Assembly (NCBI GenBank): GCA_021464245.1
Contig: JADCRB010000016.1
Location: 4,457,250 to 4,521,249 of the forward strand
DNA length: 64,000 nt
Source: Carallia brachiata
Lineage: Eukaryota > Streptophyta > Magnoliopsida > Malpighiales > Rhizophoraceae
Direction: 5' to 3'
Part shown: piece after piece, positions 45,175 through 57,305 of the stretch
How the letters are laid out: every line of letters begins with the position of its first letter
How positions within the stretch are numbered: the first letter of the stretch is position 1
Program-made: the position numbers and the translations under genes
The notes under the pieces: generated by a model
Told to the model about the DNA's origin: nothing
Databases searched by the model: none
The model's input: the letters and a program-made list of their open reading frames with translations, nothing else

Positions 45175-45960
45175 ATATATCTAAGCCTTCAAGGCCTCGA
45201 AGCTTCACTAGCCATCCAAGAGATAGTATTAAAGGAGTCTGATTTAACAATAAGACTATAATGTTGAAAAGCTTGATTCAAAGAAACAAGTTCTAAAGCC
45301 TTCACGATGGCCATAATTTCAGTATCTTTAGAATCCTTATAGCCCACTAGACATGATAATACACACAAAAACATATCATTATGGTCTCGTAAGACACCAC
45401 CAATGCCTGTAGCACCAGCTTACCAATTGCAGAACCATCAACATTCCATTTGAGGGTTGAGTAGGCAGGGAGAATCTGAGCAATATGAGCCTTAGTTTTC
45501 TTAGATTTTACCCATAGTTTTATTCCTTATCTGCTAACAAAATTTCTTGACCAGAACTAGGAAGGTCACTGATAAAGGCACTACTCCAAAACCTCCAACG
45601 TGCAAAAACAACATGTACAAGATTGTTCCAATTAGAGGCTTCACCTCTAAACACGAGCTTATTTCTCACATTCCAAATTGACCACACAATGACAAAAAAT
45701 AAGATACATCAAACCCTAGTTTGCTTCTTACCATGAACAAAGTGTCCCCACTATGTATAGAGATTATGGATAGAGAATGGAAGACACCAAGCTTCAACCC
45801 ACCAATCAAGGAAAGAGTTCCATAGCTTCCACGAGAAAGAATAGTGAATGAGTAGGTGATTAGCTGTCTCAAAGCAAGAACCACAAAAAGGACGGCTGCC
45901 GTTATCAAAAGTCATGTCTTGAGAGTGAAGAAAATCCTTTGTCAAAATTCTGCTTTGAAT
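45175..45960 (-). pseudogene. LINE zinc-binding and RNase H-like domains
   Basis: RFCGSCFETANHLLIHYSFS-like text (about 45900-45820; CGSC followed by ETANHLL) matches the zinc-binding RVT segment. Then KWNVDGSA (near 45450) and DTEIMAIVKALELVSLN ... LIVKSDSFNTISWM match the RNase H-like fold with its DG and SDS acidic positions. Frames change between the pieces. Confidence 0.78.
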
Positions 45961-46688
45961 AGCAAGCTATAAAAATAACTCCACTTTGTGAGGAGCAATT
46001 CAAAACCATATATTTGGCATGTAGACTTCAATTTAACTTGAATTCCGTAATTCTAGTTGAATATGGAAGGATTTTATAAAAAAAAAATAACCATTGGAAT
46101 TAGAAGCCAAAGTCATTTTGTCTTGCTCCTCCGTATCAATGACAACATAATTGAGTTCCTTCAATAGGAGAGAAAGGGACTATTCTTCCACACAAAAAGA
46201 CTCCTCCTCCATTGAAATTTCCAAGACTAGCAACCATTTTCCCAACAACCAAAAAAATAAATTTGTGCATCAAGATTAAGGGAAATAGAGAAAAGCCTTT
46301 GAAACCTACAAGCCAGAATAGTTCCATGCAACCATTTCTCAGACTAGAACCTGATTTTACTACCATCTATAATAGAAAATCTGATGTTAGCTTTAACAAT
46401 CTCGCTAGTATTGGAGTCTGAACACTTTGAAAAAGAAATATCTTTCCATAGGCGAGAAGAATAGCAAGGTGGCAAAGGAAGAGGCCAAATATTAGAATTT
46501 ATAGAGTATTTGGAACATATTACCTTCTTCCACAGAACATTTCCAGTGCTAAGCCTCCATAGCCTTTTAAAAAGTAGTGCCTTATTTATATCAAGAAAAG
46601 AGTAGATACCAAAACCTCCACGACTTTTTCATTTCAAAACATCATCCTATTTAACTTTTGCCATTTTTCATTGATCTGAAGAAAAGAA

Positions 46689-48130
46689 CTATCGTTGTTG
46701 CCCCACAATGACATCCACCTTTTTTGGCATTTTAAAAACAGAGAGATAATAGATTGGCAAATTGTTTAGCATAACTTTGAGAAGAGCTAGATGTCCACCC
46801 ATAAATAGCAGTCTACCCTTCCAACCAACAAGCCTGCTTTTGATTTTTTCAATAATTGGGGTCCATATTGCTAGTTTGCATGGGTTAACAACCAAAGGGA
46901 GGCCAAGATATTTAACTGGAAGAGCTTCAACCTTACAGCTCAACCTGGTAGAAGTATGGGCAAGCCACTGACTATTGATATTAATGCCCATGAGAGATGA
47001 TTTATGAAAATTGATTCTCAAATTAGACATTAGTCATAACACTTTAAAACCTGCTTAATGGCAAGCAAATTATCATTCTCAGCCTAACAAAAGATTAGAG
47101 TGTCATATGTGAATTGAAAATGAGAGGAGAACTACTCTCTGACATAAAGAGGAGGGTCCAGGATAATTCCAAGCTCAGATGCTTTTTTCATGATGATATT
47201 CAAGGCTTGAGCAATTATGATAAAAAGAAAGAGTGATAAGGGATCAATTTGTCTGAGAGCCCTTTTCAAAGAAACTTCGACTGTAGGTGAGCCATTTATG
47301 AGTATGACAGTTCGAGTTGTAGAGAAACATTGCTTGTTCCAACAACGCCATTTAGCACCCATTTCCACAACAACAAAATCCAAAAAACCACATGAGACAG
47401 AGTCAAATGCTTTGTGAAAATCATGCTTTAATAATACGCCAAATACCCTGGCCCTTTTAATACGATCAATGAATTCAGAGGCAACAACACATCATTAAGT
47501 ATTTGCCTGCCATTTATAAAAGCATTCTGATTTTCTTCAATTACTTCAGCAATTACCCTACACAACCTGTTTGCAAGCACTTTTGAAATAATCTTATATG
47601 AGCTTTCAATTAGGCTTATTGGCCTAAAATTTGTCAAACGTGTAGGATTTGCAATCTTGGGAATCAGTGTGATAAAAGAGGAGTTGATGCCTTTCGGGAG
47701 CCAACCTGACTCAAAAAATTCTGGAACATATTGAAAATATCTTTAGAGAGGACATTCCATGATGACTTGAAGAAAGAAAAATTAAAGCCATTGGGGCCAA
47801 GGGCCTTGCTTCCTTCACAACTCCAAACTACTTCTTTAATTTCATCAAACAAGAATGGTTGTTCAAGAGACAAAGCAGAATTAAAACCAAGTTTTTTTTT
47901 TTAATCCAGAGCTAAAATAATGAGCCTAAGCTTGTCATCTTTGCTATATAAAGATCTACAATACTCTACAACCTCTTCCTGTATTTGTGAAGGTTGTGAA
48001 AAACATCCATTCTCAGTTTTAATCTGACCAATATAATTTTTTTGCACTCTTCGAGTACCATTAAGACGAAAGAATTTGGTGTTCTTATCACCTTCTCGAA
48101 TCCATCTCATTCTTGATTTTTGATGCCAAA
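46689..48130 (-). pseudogene. LINE reverse transcriptase region
   Basis: Across frames the minus strand gives MRWIREGDKNTKFFRLNG (48110), ALGPNGFNFSFFKSSW (47800), TNFRPISLIESSYKIISKVL and ENQNAFINGRQILN (47637-47500). Then come KRALRQIDPLSLFLFI (47270) and RINFHKSSLMGIN, YLGLPLVVNP and WKGRLLFMGGHLALLK (47030-46800). These are the standard blocks of plant L1-type RT. The catalytic F/YADD box is lost or hidden in a frame change near 47080-47130. Confidence 0.88.
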
Positions 48131-48147
48131 CTGGTTCCTTTATTTTG

Positions 48148-48352
48148 TGTTAGAATATTCCCAATTAGTATTCCTTGGAGTAGACTCAAAGAATACTTAT
48201 GTTAAGGAATATTATTAGTGTGATCCGATTAATAAGGAAATAATTAATTAAACTGATCTCGTTCGTTGATCTTAGTATTGATGGACATACTAAATTAGGT
48301 GTAAACCAAAACCCTAAAGTTTTGTATATATAGCCGGTCTTCTCTCTTCCTT
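48148..48352 (+). repeat. Truncated 5' LTR of nested copia
   Basis: It matches the first half of 53439-53860 closely, up to CTCTCTTC, then diverges into gag-coding sequence. The TATATATAGCC near 48326 is the likely LTR TATA box. Confidence 0.88.
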
Positions 48353-48369
48353 TAGACATATTAAGTCTT

Positions 48370-49000
48370 ATGTTTTTAAAGATGACTATTGCCAACAACA
48401 TTAAGTCAACCATTCCACCGACAAAAAGTGCAAAAGAATTTTTGCAGTCTGTGGAAGAATGTTTCCATTCTGCGGATAAGTCACTTGCTGGTACTCTTAT
48501 GCCAGAGCTCACAAACTTGAAGTTTACTGGGTCGCAAACTATGCAAGAGCACATTATTGAGAAGACTAATATAACAGCGAGATTTAAGACCTTAGGACTG
48601 ACAGTGGAAGACTCTTTTCTTGTACAGTTCATTTTGAACTCACTACCTCCTGAGTATGGGCCATTTTAAATTAATTATAACACTATAAAGGATAAGTGAA
48701 ATATTAATGAATTGGCCAGTATGCTTGTTCAGGAGGAAACGAGATTGAAAAGTCAAAAGAGTTACTTTATTAATCTCGTGGGAAAGAAAGCTGGGAAAGC
48801 CATGAAAGTCAAAGCCAACCAGTTCAATAAAAGGAAAGAGCTTGCTTATGATTCTCAAGCTAGAAAGAAGGAACGAAAGGGTAATATATGTCACTTTTGT
48901 AGGAAGGTTGGACATTATCAGAAAGACTGTCCGAAGCGAAAGGCTTGGTTCGAAAAGAAAGGTAAATTTAATGCCTTAGTATGTTTCGAATCAAATTTAG
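48370..49000 (+). pseudogene. Gag of nested copia, N-terminus missing
   Basis: It starts within the gag domain (MTIANNIKSTIPPTKSAKEF, LAGTLMPELTNLKF, FLVQFILNSLPPEYGPF), meets a stop at 48667, and continues ELASMLVQEETRLKSQK and the CCHC knuckle CHFCRKVGHYQKDC near 48890. The first part of the domain is lost in the 5' deletion. Confidence 0.85.
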
Positions 49001-49009
49001 CTGAAGTTC

Positions 49010-50210
49010 CTCATAATACTTGGTGGCTTGATGCTGGTGCCACTACTAATGTATCCAATATGATGCAGAGATTTATTATGATCCAAACCACAGACCCAAC
49101 TAAGGATTTTCTCTCTATGGGAAATTGTACGAAGGCTCCAATTGAAGGCATAGGGACTTATCGTTTGGTCTTGGATACTGGCTATCATTTAGAGTTATTA
49201 CAGACTCTTTATGTACCTTTAGTTTTAAAGAACCTTATTTCTGTTTCCAAATTGGATAATTCTGGGTTTAATGTTAAGTTTGGATGTGCAAGTTTTAGTT
49301 TATATAAGAATACTCATATTATTGGTTCTGATATTCTTATTGATGGTTTATATAAATTGAAACTTGACAATGTGTTTGCTGAATCCTTACTTTATGTACA
49401 TCATACTGGAATTAAGCATAGCACGATGGATGAAATTCTGCTTACTTGTGGCATAAACGTCTGGGTCATATATCCAGAGAAAGATTGATGACATTAATAA
49501 GCAATAAGATTCTCCCGAATCTAAATTTTACTGATTTCGGAATGTGTGTAGATTGCATTAAGGGAAAGCAAACTAAACACAATATGAAAGGAGCCACAAA
49601 AAATACCCAGCTTTTTGAAATTATACACACCGATATATGCGGACCGTTTGACATTCCAGCCCTTAATGGAAAAAAAATATTTTATCTCCTTTATAGGTGA
49701 TTTTTCACGTTATGGTTGTGTCTACTTGCTTCATGAAAAATCTCAATCATTAGATACCCTCGAGGTATTTATAAAGGAGGTTGAAAGGCAATTAGACAGG
49801 AAAGTGAAAATCGTGAGATCTGATAGGGGTGGTGAATATTATGAGAAATATAATGAATCAGGGCAATGTCCAAGTCCATTTGCAAAATTCCTCGCAAGTC
49901 ATGGCATATGTGCACAGTATACTATGCCAGGCACACCTAAAGAAAATGGTGTAGCAGAAAGGCAGAATTAGACATTAATGGATATGGTTAGGAGTATGAT
50001 AAGTAACTCCTCTTTACCCAAATTTTTGTGGATGTATGCTCTCAAAACTGCAAACTATTTAATTAATAGGGTTCCTAGTAAGGCAGTTCAAAGTACCCCT
50101 ATTGAACTGTGGACAAGAAGGAAACCTAGTTTAAGACACCTGCATGTTTGGGGTTGCCCAGCGGAAGCGAGGACTTACAATCCACATGAAAAAAAAAATT
50201 AGACTCTCAA
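49010..50210 (+). pseudogene. Protease and integrase of nested copia
   Basis: WWLDAGATTNVS holds the protease active site with DAG instead of DSG. The pre-integrase motif LWHKRLGHISRERLMTL with CVDCIKGK follows after a frame change. The integrase core shows GDFSRYGCVYLL, IVRSDRGGEYYEK and PGTPKENGVAERQN, giving the D, D and E residues. A stop follows ERQN, then SMISNSSLPKFLWMYALKTA and the C-terminal RHLHVWGCPAE. Confidence 0.87.
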
Positions 50211-50321
50211 ACGATCAATAGTTACTTTATTGGTTACCCAGAGAAGTCTAAAGGGTATATGTTATATTGTCCAAACCATTGTCCGAGATTTGTAGAAACT
50301 GGAAATGAAAGATTTATTGAG

Positions 50322-51188
50322 TGATAGGTTCAATAATTACATAGGTTTATGCATAATTTATATATATATTTGGATAGTTTAACTATGTAAATATTGTGAA
50401 TTGTGGTAAATTCTACTTCGGTTGCTTGTTTTATGCTTTGTAGGACAATTGGACATAACCAAAGTATTTGACGCTTGGAAAAAGGAACCTATCGGGTTTG
50501 AAGGAGTAGAAACAAGCCGAGCACCAAAGAACTGAACCAAAAGTTTGGTTGGAAAGCTAATATGTGGTCGGTTCGGGTAGAATTTCACAGCTTTGCGTAC
50601 TGCTTGGTATTTCAGCCATAACTTCTTCCATACAAGTCCGAATCTGACGATTCTTAAGCCGAATCGAAGCTAAGAGATAAAGCTACAACTTTGTTGTTTT
50701 GACAAACTTCGGATTCTACGTGGAAAGGGTCGAAATTTGGGTCCGTAGTAACAAGGTCTAAATATCTGTTTGTGAAGTAGTAATCGGGTACCGACACCAC
50801 AAGTGATGGTATTTATTTCAAAAAGCATGTCAGTATTTAGAGAAGAGTATTAAAGCCTCTGTTACATAAAAAAAAAAAGTTAAAATAATTAATTTCTATT
50901 GATCCCTGGTGTGGTTTTGTATTTTTAAGAGAAGATGATTTTTGTCCTTGGATTTTGGATGATGTGTGTGATTACTTTCTACATGACGATAGCTAAGCAT
51001 TATCATTGATTAATAAGGGGTTCTTGCGCATGATTAATCAATGTAAAACATGTTTTGTGGGGAATGAGAACTCTATTGATTATATTTGATAAGTGAAGTG
51101 TTGATTGATACTTTTAGATTGATCTTGTAATGTGTTAATGAGGCACTGTCTGAAGAATTCAATTTGAATGGAATTTTCGTGAAAGTCA
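50322..51188 (+). mobile_element. Solo LTR inside nested copia
   Basis: A non-coding 867-bp unit begins TGATAGGTTC and ends GAAAGTCA, flanked by TTGAG on both sides (50317-50321 and 51189-51193). Copia coding sequence stops at FIE on the left and resumes at ENDKVSGSNERRE on the right with the duplicated bases. It has TG...CA termini and no internal coding region, so unequal LTR recombination is the likely origin. It is unrelated in sequence to the host copia LTR. Confidence 0.85.
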
Positions 51189-51193
51189 TTGAG

Positions 51194-53066
51194 AATGACA
51201 AGGTTAGTGGGAGTAATGAACGTCGAGAGGTAGAAATAAAGGAAATAAGGGTAAATGTTCCTTTACCCATAACAGTTCCTTCATCCACTACAATACCAAA
51301 TGTTGCTCCAGAAATGAAAGCACATTTAGATGAAGAAATAATCCCTGAAGAGACTAACCCACCAATGACTAATACACCTAAACCACAAGAAGTAGCATTA
51401 AGAAGATCTCAAAGAGAAAGGAGATCAGTTATTCTTAATGATTATGTGGTTTATTTGCAAGAATCAGATTTCAATATAGGAATCAATAAGGATCCAGTTT
51501 CGTTTTCACAAGCCATAGAAGGTACTGAATCTGAAAAATGGGTTAATGCCATGAAAGAAGAGTTGAAATCTATGGAAAAGAATAAAGTCTGGGATCTCGT
51601 CGAATTGCCAGAAAGTTGTAAAAGAGTTGGTTGTAAGTGGGTCTTTAAGACCAAACGCGACTTAAATGGCAATATCAAACGATATAAAGTTAGACTTGTT
51701 GCCAAGGGTTATACTCATAAGAGTGGCATTGACTATACAGAGACTTTTTCTCTAGTCTCGAAGAAAGATTAATTAAGGATCATTATGGCTTTGGTGGCTC
51801 AATATGATTTGGAGTTACACCAAATGGATGTGAAAACCACATTTCTTAATGGAGATCTCAAAGAGGAAGCTTATATGGATCAACCTGAGGGTTTTTCCGT
51901 AAAAGAAAAAAGAACAGTTGGTTTGTAAACTAAAGAAGTCAATATATGGACTGAAACAAGCTTCTCGAAAATGGTATATTAAGTTCAATGATATCATTAC
52001 ATCTTTTGGTTTTAAGGAAAACACTGTTGATCAGTGTATATACCAAAAGATCAGTGGGAGTAAGTTCATATTTCTAGTCCTATATGTTGACGACATTTTG
52101 CTTGCTGCCAATGACTTGAGTATATTGCGTGAGACTAAAGATTTTCTCTCAAAGAATTTTGAAATGAAGGATATGGGAGAGGCATCCTATGTGATAGGAA
52201 TAGAGATATTCTGTGACAGATCACAATAAATGTTAGGATTGTCTCAGAAAGCCTATATCGAGAAAATTCTAGAAAGGTTTAATATGGATGAGTGTTCACC
52301 TTAGATTGCTCCCTTACAGAAGGGTGACAAATTTAGTCTAATGCCATGTCCCAAGAATGATGTGGAACATAAGGCAATGGAGTCAATCCCATATACCTCT
52401 ATTGTTGGTAGCCTGATGTATCTGCAAACTGGCACTAGACTGGATATCAGCTTCACGGTCGGAATGCTGGGCAGATATCAAAGTAATCCTGGAATGGATC
52501 ATTGGAAAGCTGCAAAGAAAGTGATGAGGTACTTGCAAGGAATAAAGAACTATATACTCATGCATAGAAAATCTAACCTTTTAAAAGTGATTGGATATTC
52601 AGATTCAGATTTTGTCAAATGCCTTGATAGCAGAAAGTTCACTTTTGGTTATCTATTCTTTTTAGCTGAAGGAGCAATATCATGGAAAAGTGTGAAACAA
52701 TCTATCATTGCTTCATCCACTATGGAAGCAGAATTTGTATCATGTTTTGAGGCTACAATTTATGCATTATGGATGTAGAACTTTATTTCAAGACTTGGGG
52801 TTGTCGACACCATTACCAAGCCCGCTGAAAATTTACTGTGATAATTCTGCAGCAGTATTGTTCTCCAAGAACGACAAATACTCAAAGGGTACCAAGCATA
52901 TGGAATTAAAGTATTTTGCAGTTAAGGAGAAGGTTCAGAGACAGAGAGTGTTTATTGAGCATATTAGTACGGATCTCATGATCGCAAATCCTTTAACAAA
53001 AGGTTTACAACCTAAGTCTTTCAGAGAGCATGATCTCAGGATGGGATTTAGTTGTATTGATGATTG
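51194..53066 (+). pseudogene. Reverse transcriptase and RNase H of nested copia
   Basis: RT motifs in order: WVNAMKEELKSMEKNKVW, CKWVFKTKRDLNGNIKRYK, LVAKGY, a stop at 51770, HQMDVKTTFLNGDLKEE, a frame change at 51900, SIYGLKQASRKWY and the catalytic LVLYVDDILLAAND near 52080. RNase H follows: GYSDSDFVKCLDSRKFT, ASSTMEAEFVSCFEAT (52600-52770), then, shifted, KIYCDNSAAVLFSKN and GTKHMELKYFAV. Five or more disabling changes are present. Confidence 0.88.
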
Positions 53067-53438
53067 ATATGTTTTGTACTTGTAATAACACTCTGAGCTC
53101 ATTTATGTGTTTCTGATATACATTATATTTTCCTGTTGCCTCATGATTGTGTACACTTAAAGTTTTAAATTTAACAAGAAAGTCTCTATGAGACATTATT
53201 GTGGACCATTACGAAATTATGCTTCATATGTATACCTTATGAGCCTGATATGGTAATCTACGGTGTTGTGGTATGTGGAAGGGAGTATTCTGAATTAATA
53301 GGGTATAACCGCTATAACTCGCACTGAACAGTTTATCATATTGTGGCATTATGATGAACGACAAGAGATTGGTTATTATTATCATCACTTGCGCATAACG
53401 ATTAAAGAAATGAATTATAATCGGATCAAGTGGGAGAA

Positions 53439-53860
53439 TATTAGAATATTCCCAATTAGTATTCCTTGGAGTAGACTCAAAGAATACTTATGTTAAGGAA
53501 TATTATTAATGTGATCCGATTAATAAGAAAATAATTAATTAATCCGATCTCATCTGTTGATCTCAGTATTGATGGACATACTGAATTAGGTCTAAACTAA
53601 AACCTTAAATTTTGTATATATAACCGGTCCTCTCTCTTCTTACAGACACGACGAAAACTCCATCTAAAGCGTGTGATTATAGTAAAAGGTCAGGAGAGAG
53701 AAATCAGTTATTAGGCTAAAAGAAAACCTTCAATCTCTATTCCGACGCGAAGATGGTTATGGCTTCCGCTAACTCAGGTATATCGTTTACATGATTTTAT
53801 TCAATTTCAAGATCCTAAAGTTATATTTTATGATGATTAGATTTATGCTGAAATCTAACA
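53439..53860 (+). repeat. 3' LTR of nested copia
   Basis: It follows the purine tract AAGTGGGAGAA (53428-53438). Full length, 422 bp, ending ATCTAACA. Confidence 0.9.
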
Positions 53861-54188
53861 TTTTGCACTTTCTCCACAATTCTCCCTTGAGCTCCTTTTT
53901 CTTATTCAATTCTGACTCATCTAGTTGCCTCTGTTCTTGCAATTTGTCTAATTATCTAGCTCATCCTTAGTTTGAGGGATTGATGTGTCTATATTGCCAA
54001 AGACTTCCTTGTTCCAAGACCTCAACTTCCCTTTCAATAATTTGAGCTTTTTTTGAATAGGGAAAGGGCCAAAATTAGCTCAGCAATCTTTAATCAAGTC
54101 CAATAATCTTGAAAGTTGTAACCAACAGTCTAAGAATCTGAAGGGCTTCGGACCCCAATCAAGAAAACCTAACTCAAAGCTAGATTAT

Positions 54189-56265
54189 ATGGATACAAGA
54201 ATTTGCAATAGCTCAAATAAAAGGTTTGCTAGGGATATTTAGCAAATTTCCATAACTTGTTTAAGTTCAGATACTCTATTTTCTTGCTCAGCGATGGATT
54301 TGTTTCACAGTTTGAACATAGATCCTGGATTGCTAAATAATTTAGACTCATGATTTCAATTCTGGCACCTTTGAAAAGAGAGAAATAAAAGAATTTTCCA
54401 AGACAAAGGGGGTATTTCCAAAGTTTCCTAGGATCGTCTCTTCCTTGTGTGTATGGGACGGATCCTTTAAATTAGTGTGAGTGCTGTGGAGAATGGTCCT
54501 TTGGTGTATCAAAATGCCCGCTAACATTGTATCACTTGTATTCTTTCTTCTTGTTGTTTTTTTTTTTTTTTCCAAATAAACTTCTACAATCGAAACAAAA
54601 AGATTGGACACGTTATTGATCTAAGAAAATAAGGCCATAAATAAGACACTATTCGATTTTTTATTTTTTTTTTATTTGGATACATTTATTCAACCGATAT
54701 GAGAGAAAACTCAATTGTGCTCCTTTTTGCTTATGTGGCGACATTACTTTAATTTTAGGATTTTCTTAATAATTTTTAATATTTTACAATAACTTGTAGT
54801 TGGTTTGTATTCGTTATTGTTAATTGAATAAAATTAGACATTTAAAAATGAAAATCTTAGTCAAATAGCATTATATGTAGCTAGTTAATAATTATTGAAA
54901 ATTTCTTATAATGAAATTAACATAAAAGAATTTGACACTTTATAGTCTTATTATTTCTAATTATTCATTCAGTTCAATAATATTTCACATTAATTTCAAA
55001 TTTTAATGATGTTAGGATTTAAATTCTATAAATATTAATATATCTTATCCATATGAATATTACTATTGCCGAAACTGAGAGAAAGCCACCAGTGAAACGC
55101 CTATGTGACGACGTTTGCTTAATTTTTGGAATATCTAAGTATTTGATAGAATTAGGATTTCAACATGCATCTCATTTATGCAATTGTAATCTAGCATAAT
55201 TTGCAATTTATCCAATTTATGACAATAACTATTTACGTATGTCTAAAATCTGCTCAGTGTAAATATCCATAGATAAGAAAAATAAAAGGATAAAAGCAAA
55301 ATAATTTCTAAAAAAGATAATGCCAATTTCACTTTTCGTTTAGAGAGGGAAAAAAAAATCAACTTTCCTTTCTTCATGCAGGTAAAAATATTAGTGTCTA
55401 TATATTGTCGAAACTGAGAGAAAGTTGATGAATAGCTTTCGTTGCGACCTTACTTAATTTTCAGAATATTAGAAGACTTTCATATCACTTGGATCATCTC
55501 TTCCTTAATTCTATTAATATTAGAAGACTTTCAATGTAACTCAACTAATAATTACAATTAAAAACCAAAATCCAGTCTACTACACATTTTCAATTTTAAT
55601 CAATACTCTAACTCAAGTATGCTAACGTTGAAACACTAATGATAGGTACAGTTTATAAAAAAAAAAAAAAAAACTTAAGTCAAGTACAATTATATTTAAC
55701 CAATTAATCATTATCGGAAATTTTGTATATCAAAATAATGGCAAAAATTTGACATGGTGTCTTATTGTCATTTCTAGTTTTTTAGTTTAGTTAAATAGCA
55801 TTTCATATTAATTTAAAATTTTTATGAAATGAGGATTTAAATTAGAAAAATAATAATAAATTCTGGTTTTCTTTGACAACTCATATTATGTTAAGTAAAA
55901 ATTATAATTAGAAACTCAATTTACGCAATTAAATTCTAACACATGTTGTAATTTACTCAATTTGTATTAAAGATTATTTACATGTTTAAAACTTGCACAA
56001 AAAAAATACTCATAAATAATGAAATTAAAAAAAGGAAAAAAATCTAGGAAAGAAAAAATTTCTCTTAAATTTCTCCTCCTTTTGTTTTCTTAAGAAGGAA
56101 AAAAATTTTAAAACATTATTTTCAAATTTATCTTTTTATTTTTTAAAAAACAAAATGAAACTAACAATTTGAGTACCTTTTTGTTACTTTCTATGATGCA
56201 CGGACACAAAAACAGGGACATGGATATGGAGACACACAATCTCTTAGAAAATGAGGACACAAGTA
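54189..56265. repeat. AT-rich DNA with a diverged duplicated unit
   Basis: Two related stretches, about 54700-55340 and 55400-56090, share ordered phrases: AACTGAGAGAAAG, AATTTGACA..., TTATTTCTA or TCATTTCTA, GGATTTAAATT and TATTTAC(G/A)T. They look like an old tandem or dispersed duplication of roughly 650 bases. No coding content was recognised. Confidence 0.45.
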
Positions 56266-56267
56266 TA

Positions 56268-56270
<3 letters not shown>

Positions 56271-56305
<35 letters not shown>
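56271..56305. repeat. (TA)n microsatellite
   Basis: About 17 uninterrupted TA units adjacent to a LINE fragment. Confidence 0.9.
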
Positions 56306-56311
<6 letters not shown>

Positions 56312-56389
56312 GCAGTTTATTTAGTATTTTGCTAATAATTTTAGTAGAATATATTATATATACGTGTATGCAGTAAGCATGATATTGTA

Positions 56390-57150
56390 TTAAAGCAAAA
56401 ACTCTTGAATAAGACTCCAGAGTTTTCCGTGTGAAGCGTTGATCATTTCTCCACTTCCAAATCTCCCAGCATGCGGCGGCAAACAATATGGGCCATTGAT
56501 CGACAGGAAATCATGCTGACCATGTAGATTAAAAACAAGCCAATCATGCAAATTAAGTCGAAAGAATAAAGCCCTCTTAGAGGAATCCGCAATAGAAATC
56601 CATAGCCCAGCAGCTTTTCGACAATCCCGTAAAAGGTGCAAGAGTGATTCGTCAAAGTTGCTACATAAGGAACAAGTTGGCACTTGAATAAACCCCCTTC
56701 TAGCTCTTTCTGCATTGGTCATAACCCGACCATGGACAACTTGCCACAAGAAGCACTTTATACGCTCAGGTATTGTCAGCTTCCAAATTACATTAAACTT
56801 AGAATTCCAGCTTGTGTCGGCTACAACTGGTACAAGTGGTGCATAGGCTGCCTTTGTTGAGAAAGCTCCATTCTGTGATGCCCGCCAACACAACCTATTT
56901 GGGTTATTCTCCGCTGACCGTACAACCTGTGTAGCCAACATGTTCAAAATGCCATCTGGCAAGCGTGGCCGAATATAGCTCCAATTCCAGCCATCTTCAA
57001 CCCTCCAGAAATTAGATACTGAAGCATTTAACTCATCAATCTCCAAGGGATTAAGGGCGTGCTGACTCAAAGGCTCTTAGTCAACCAAGAATCCTGTCAA
57101 AAACGGATAGACCGGCCATCTCCAAGTCTCCAGCTACACTTTCTATCTTC
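56390..57150 (-). pseudogene. LINE 3' fragment, zinc-binding RVT domain
   Basis: An open frame on the minus strand (57070-56390) reads SNFWRVEDGWNWSYIRP, then FSTKAAYAPL, VIWKLTIPERIKCFLWQVVH and CSLCSNFDESLLHLLRDC, the C..C....E...HLL..C pattern of the zinc-binding domain after plant LINE RT. It shifts frame near 56450 into AACWEIWKWRNDQRF, the next LINE block. Neither RT nor endonuclease is present. It interrupts the repeat family described at 57306. Confidence 0.82.
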
Positions 57151-57305
57151 ACTCATAAAATAAATTGATGGAATTCGGCAAGGATTAGCTTTTATTTGTG
57201 TTTTTATAAAATATTTTCCTCCTTTTTATTACAAAACACACTTATCTTCGATCATAACTATAATATAAAAAATAAGAGAATTTTTAATTTGACTCATTTT
57301 TTTAA

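Larger units (their letters stand above)
48148..53860 (+). mobile_element. Ty1/copia element inserted in the LINE, 5' part deleted
   Basis: It begins TGTTAGAATATT and ends AATCTAACA, flanked by the 5-bp duplication TTTTG (48143-48147 and 53861-53865). The 3' LTR is 53439-53860 (422 bp; its first base pair is TA instead of TG). Only the first 200 or so bases of the 5' LTR remain (48148 to about 48352), and it then jumps into gag, so the LTR end, the primer site and the gag start are deleted. Gag, protease, integrase, RT and RNase H follow in copia order. A solo LTR (50322-51188) interrupts pol. Confidence 0.93.
44927..54173 (-). mobile_element. 5'-truncated LINE, split by a copia element
   Basis: On the minus strand the LINE begins within the region before the RT (LIDWGPKPFRFLDCWL at 54170-54120) and continues through KGKLRSWNKEVFGNID to about 53866. 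It resumes at 48147 with WHQKSRMRWIREGDKNTKFF and goes on through RT, zinc-binding and RNase H-like regions to a short A-tail (plus-strand T-run, 44934-44940). A 15-bp target duplication TCAAAGCTAGATTAT flanks it (44912-44926 and 54174-54188). Without the copia insertion it is about 3.5 kb. The endonuclease half is absent, as expected for 5' truncation. Multiple stops and shifts are present. Confidence 0.9.
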
